From assembly GCF_900142785.1 (NCBI RefSeq), contig NZ_FRCD01000018.1:61562-125561 (forward strand): DNA of 64,000 nt. Direction: 5' to 3'. This stretch comes from Chryseobacterium carnipullorum (GTDB lineage Bacteria > Bacteroidota > Bacteroidia > Flavobacteriales > Weeksellaceae). Of the stretch, positions 62,801 to 64,000 are shown piece after piece. The translations under genes and the position numbers were made by a program. Each line of letters starts with the position of its first letter. Position 1 is the stretch's first letter. The notes under the pieces were generated by a model, which made no database searches, was not told the DNA's origin, and was given only the letters and a program-made list of their open reading frames with translations.

Positions 62801-63855
62801 GTGCATTGCATAATTACAATAGAAACTTTTCACAGTCCGGATTTAATAACCGTAATAACCTTGGAACAGTCAATCACGATTATGCATTCGCGAATGATCA
62901 GGTGACTTATTCCAACTCTGTTGTGCTTCTTAAAACATCATTTAAAGAAACCCAGGCTGTTTACCAGGCGATCAGGGAAAATGCAGTGATCCTTTCGCAG
63001 CAACTTGGAATAGGTGAAGTATTGACCACTGATGGCTTTGCAGAACATTACAGTATTGCTAACGCTTATGTACTGATCCCTGCATTCAGAGCAGCTGTCG
63101 AAGGAAAAACTGTTAAACAAATCGGAAATGCGAAGAAAGCTGGAATTCCAATTCCAAACTGGAAGATCACCTATTCAGGTTTAAGAAATGTTCCGATGAT
63201 CAATGGTCAGTTCTCGAAATTTGATTTACTGCACGGATATACGGCAACATATACTGCAACAGGAATTCAGTCAAGTATTGACTATTTTAACAGGATTTCG
63301 GGAGGAAATGCATTTGATGTAAACAACGATTATATCAACCCATTTACATTCTCACAGGTAGGTTACGTTGAATCATTCTCACCACTTATCGGGATAGATG
63401 TTACCATGAGAAACAATATGCAGTTCGGACTTCAGTATAACAGAAATAGAATGATGTTGTTAGGATTAGTCAACCATACCCTTACAGAAGATTCTAATTC
63501 GGAGTATGTTGTGAGGCTTGGATATATCGTGAAAAATTTCAGATTAGGAATGGCCAATACAAGAGGTTCCAGAGGAAAAGGAAGCGACCTTAACATCAGG
63601 GGAGATATCTCACTGAGAGATAGCAAAACCTCTATTATGAATATCCTGTTAAATGACTCCCAGATTACAGGAGGTCAGAAACTCATGAATATAAAGATTT
63701 CTGCAGATTACAATGTCTCTGAAAACTTGAACCTTAGAGTATTCTACGAGCAGATGACTTCCAAGTATAAAATATCGACTGCATTCCCGCTCTCTACTAT
63801 TAGAGCTGGTCTGTCCGCAACATTTACATTTGGAGACTCAGGTGGCGGTTTCTAA
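56836..63855 (+). CDS. sprA: SprA, outer-membrane translocon of the type IX secretion system
   Basis: A protein of about 2340 residues that forms the giant single-chain beta-barrel through which type IX cargo leaves the cell, also needed for gliding. The signal peptide ends FAQQ (about residue 26). The rest is beta-rich, with NQLLAVSYSYTDGSNKVYK, GSFMQSQVGND and the terminal barrel strand FTFGDSGGGF. The start is GTG at 56836 (MANNKHLNIFLFLS) or TTG at 56833; there is no ATG before residue 18. It begins only a few bases after ruvA, so translation is probably coupled. The subtilase (7894) and the surface protein (14224) are likely cargo. Confidence 0.96.
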   Translation: MANNKHLNIFLFLSFLCMSVSAFAQQVRDTAIIKKDYQLADPTRYEAFYDIKTGMYYVYPKIGNTYTGPPTAMSPEEYKEFMLATQTKAYYKEKSDKYSLLFRRDRTDARKQGLIPSLMINNKLFETVFGSNKIEIIPSGYASLDFAGLYQKIDNPLILPQNRTSFTFDIDQRIQLGLLGKVGENLQLKANYDTQSGFAFENRMNLVWQAKGNWKDLQSKGLGDVDKPSAGGEDKIIKRVEFGNVNMPLSTSLIRGSQSLFGVKTEFQLGKTYGTVVLSQQQGEARNIVVQGGGVMNNFKVNAIDYEDNQHFFLGHYFLDRYDNALANYPQINSTVNITRLEVWVLDQGNSNLAYQKSIIGIRDLGEGASGLPDNSQNGLYPSINAAIGPREAGKNYATTFQGQSFPGSLQPYDNGEQFIFNTKARRLNANEYTLQPQLGYISLNQKLNENQLLAVSYSYTDGSNKVYKVGEFSEESPVLVTKVLRVNNKVNTESPMWDLMMKNIYSLDAGQVAQDGFILNVFYRDPKTGGKVNYLPGTSVQDKNLLKLLNWDRLNMNGDIQASGGVLGDGIFDFVNGITIRPETGRIIFTKVQPFGSFMQSQVGNDPQFVFTDLYRQQKQVATSSNLAQRYTIEGRYKGTQGQGISLGAVNVPQGSVKVSANGVQLTEGVDYTVDYMLGTVTVINENVKQSGQAINISLENQLTFNTQRKRFLGLNLERRFNENFILGGTVVNYSESPLTQKVNYGQEAVNNTMAGINMMYNNQIPFLTRLTDKIPFVNTEAPSNLNFKMEAAYLLPGLNKGTNDQSYVDDFEQTTSKISLKEPAAWSLASRPEKNLAAPFNGAPANDALTSGYGRGLLSWYNIDPRFWGVGGRAPAGITAQSVSNHASRRVQYSEIYNNRDFVAGEQTFTNTLDISYYPQERGPYNVNPGSETAAARWAGIMRPISVSNFVNSNIEYVEFWMMDPYADGNTLGDRARLLLQLGNVSEDILKDGKMQYENGLPTPGAPSTTTTSTWGVQPKQPPILYAFSSEGDDRRAQDLGYDGLSSDQESMRFGNTFVNPVTNLVDPAVDDFVFFMSDKFTGGQAASLVQRYKYFRNPEGNSQANSLEVASQTPDAEDINKDYNLDQTESYNEYVIKLDKPSLALGQNNVVDVKTVKATFQNGQTSDVKWYLFRIPVSKYAETEAEGERSASVLNNVRFARLMLAGFENTSTIRFGTMDLVRSDWRRYPNQIASPTVTSQQEGVGIAQNNNFEVGSVNIEENALNQPPYVLPPGIDRQVLSGNAGAQRQNEASLYMKVEGLAGEARGVFKNTTLDMRRYKKLKLFVHAQDPTSRNQGIDPESKFFIRFGSDATDNYYEYESEMMLTQSTATTPLEIWPVENNVDFEIQNFVDAKIRRDKSSSNIVDRIMDNVFGDNSKRIYIKGRPSLGNITTIMIGVRNTARSNAITRILWVNEIRLSEIENDGGYAGNASLNFNLGDFATVNTSASYTSVGFGNIDSKPSERNQSTQSAFSINTAVNVDKFLPEKSGMKIPLNYSYSQTIEDPKYNPLDTDVEFSKAANKKQLKKVARTYTQQRSIGVVNMHKERVNPNRKPKFYDIENVSVTAVYNDDYFRDIYTSRNYRQYLRGYVDYNYTFKPWVIKPFNKMISDTAKSTKYLKWVKEFNFNPIPTRLSFRTEVDRNYNELEFRNVEAILSGNTGDSFAAIKNRNFFFGWQYGLGFNFTKSLKLEINSATRTLNDNMDVNGMNDKSIFGNVFRAGRPVLYNHRVQLNYKLPFQYLPYLDFIDAEIGYGLTYNWNARSTALLSSPEGSLGSIGQNTNVIQATATADIPKFFGQFKYFKNISAKLQKRKQEIDSLNNVYTQQWEKKRYKFKGYKFKNKLTILQSAAFVMTSFKQLDINYTENNGTVLPGLLSAPNLYGYGQTLGGPTLGFLFGSQADIRRTVLENGWVSDSPYMTDPYVKMSTRELRANLQIVPMNDFRIDLSALHNYNRNFSQSGFNNRNNLGTVNHDYAFANDQVTYSNSVVLLKTSFKETQAVYQAIRENAVILSQQLGIGEVLTTDGFAEHYSIANAYVLIPAFRAAVEGKTVKQIGNAKKAGIPIPNWKITYSGLRNVPMINGQFSKFDLLHGYTATYTATGIQSSIDYFNRISGGNAFDVNNDYINPFTFSQVGYVESFSPLIGIDVTMRNNMQFGLQYNRNRMMLLGLVNHTLTEDSNSEYVVRLGYIVKNFRLGMANTRGSRGKGSDLNIRGDISLRDSKTSIMNILLNDSQITGGQKLMNIKISADYNVSENLNLRVFYEQMTSKYKISTAFPLSTIRAGLSATFTFGDSGGGF

Positions 63856-63910
63856 GAAAAAAATTAACATATAATTACTAAAATAAAAATCCCTTTCTGT
63901 ACAAGTGGAC

Positions 63911-63943
63911 TGCCCCCAAAAAGTTAGACACTTTTTAGGGGCA
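63911..63943 (+). terminator. Hairpin inside the IS left end
   Basis: TGCCCCCAAAAAGT (63911-63924) and ACTTTTTAGGGGCA (63930-63943) are complementary except at one position, with a five-base loop and a T run to 63949. It probably blocks transcription entering the element from sprA. Confidence 0.7.
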
Positions 63944-63949
63944 TTTTTT

Positions 63950-64000
63950 ATGTATAGAAAAGAAAAATTTAGCGTTGCTTTCAAATTAGAATGTATTAAA
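63950..64000 (+). CDS. Transposase OrfA, IS3 family, partial
   Basis: Only the first 17 codons are visible: MYRKEKFSVAFKLECIK. Starts of this kind (short basic leader, then a helix of the N-terminal helix-turn-helix) are typical of IS3-family OrfA proteins. The frame continues beyond the window. Confidence 0.6.
   Translation, partial: MYRKEKFSVAFKLECIK

Larger units (their letters stand above)
63906..64000 (+). mobile_element. Left end of an IS3-family insertion sequence
   Basis: The terminal repeat starts TGGACTGCCCCCAAAAAGTT at 63906 and a transposase frame opens at 63950. The element is cut by the window end, so only 95 bases are visible. Its insertion point is 51 bases after the sprA stop. 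The family is inferred from the end sequence and the first transposase residues. Confidence 0.7.

Overview
The window looks like the chromosome of a Chryseobacterium-like flavobacterium (Weeksellaceae, Bacteroidota). The DNA is AT-rich. Promoters fit the Bacteroidota pattern (TTG, about 19 bases, TAnnTTTG). Type IX secretion is represented by sprA directly after ruvA and by exported proteins with C-terminal sorting domains. There is also a GLPGLI protein, a malic enzyme fused to a phosphotransacetylase-like domain, and many small lipoproteins. There is no rRNA or CRISPR; one tRNA (CAT anticodon) is present.

Layout. 1-7.9 kb: a cut-off tail-collar gene, an enoyl-CoA hydratase-like gene, then a plus-strand run of a small winged-helix regulator with two matching operators, membrane proteins, a metallophosphoesterase, a COQ4-like protein among three small paralogues, and lipoproteins. 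7.9-11.9 kb (minus): subtilase with sorting domain, beta-lactamase-fold hydrolase, dtd, lipoprotein. 12-17.9 kb (plus): greA, HIT protein, clpX, a sorting-domain surface protein, a thioredoxin-fold protein, tRNA. 18-29.3 kb (minus): a complete class I lanthipeptide locus with an outer-membrane barrel, four precursor peptides, lanB, lanC, an unknown gene and a C39 peptidase/ABC exporter. 29.8-35.7 kb (plus): tyrosinase (frameshifted in this sequence), DUF2182 protein, and a two-gene unit of an unrecognised protein and a c-haem lipoprotein. 35.7-41.3 kb (minus): a disulfide-peptide locus with a VKOR-thioredoxin oxidase, a six-cysteine precursor, a C39 ABC exporter and an HlyD adaptor. 42-46 kb (minus): DUF3810, sugar MFS permease, acyltransferase, GtrA. 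46.5-50.1 kb (plus): small protein, BadF-type kinase, maeB. 50.2-56.2 kb: a GRASP-with-SPASM peptide locus with a split VKOR/thioredoxin pair and a GLPGLI protein. 56.2-63.9 kb: ruvA and sprA, followed by the left end of an IS3-family element.

The main theme is three ribosomal-peptide loci within about 38 kb, each with a different chemistry: dehydratase/cyclase; disulfide oxidation; ATP-grasp/SPASM. They share parts. Two have C39 exporters and two have VKOR-thioredoxin oxidases with a catalytically dead C39-like N-domain. Each has a hairpin or inverted repeat between precursor and machinery genes, which fits production of more precursor than enzyme. A repeated element of about 30 bp lies 25-32 bases before the start of several precursor genes and of the tail-collar gene. 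A second shared site, TACGTA-N4-TACGTA, lies at the same distance from the -7 box of the tyrosinase gene and of the unknown/c-haem unit, suggesting joint control.

All family names rest on motifs read by eye; no database search was run.
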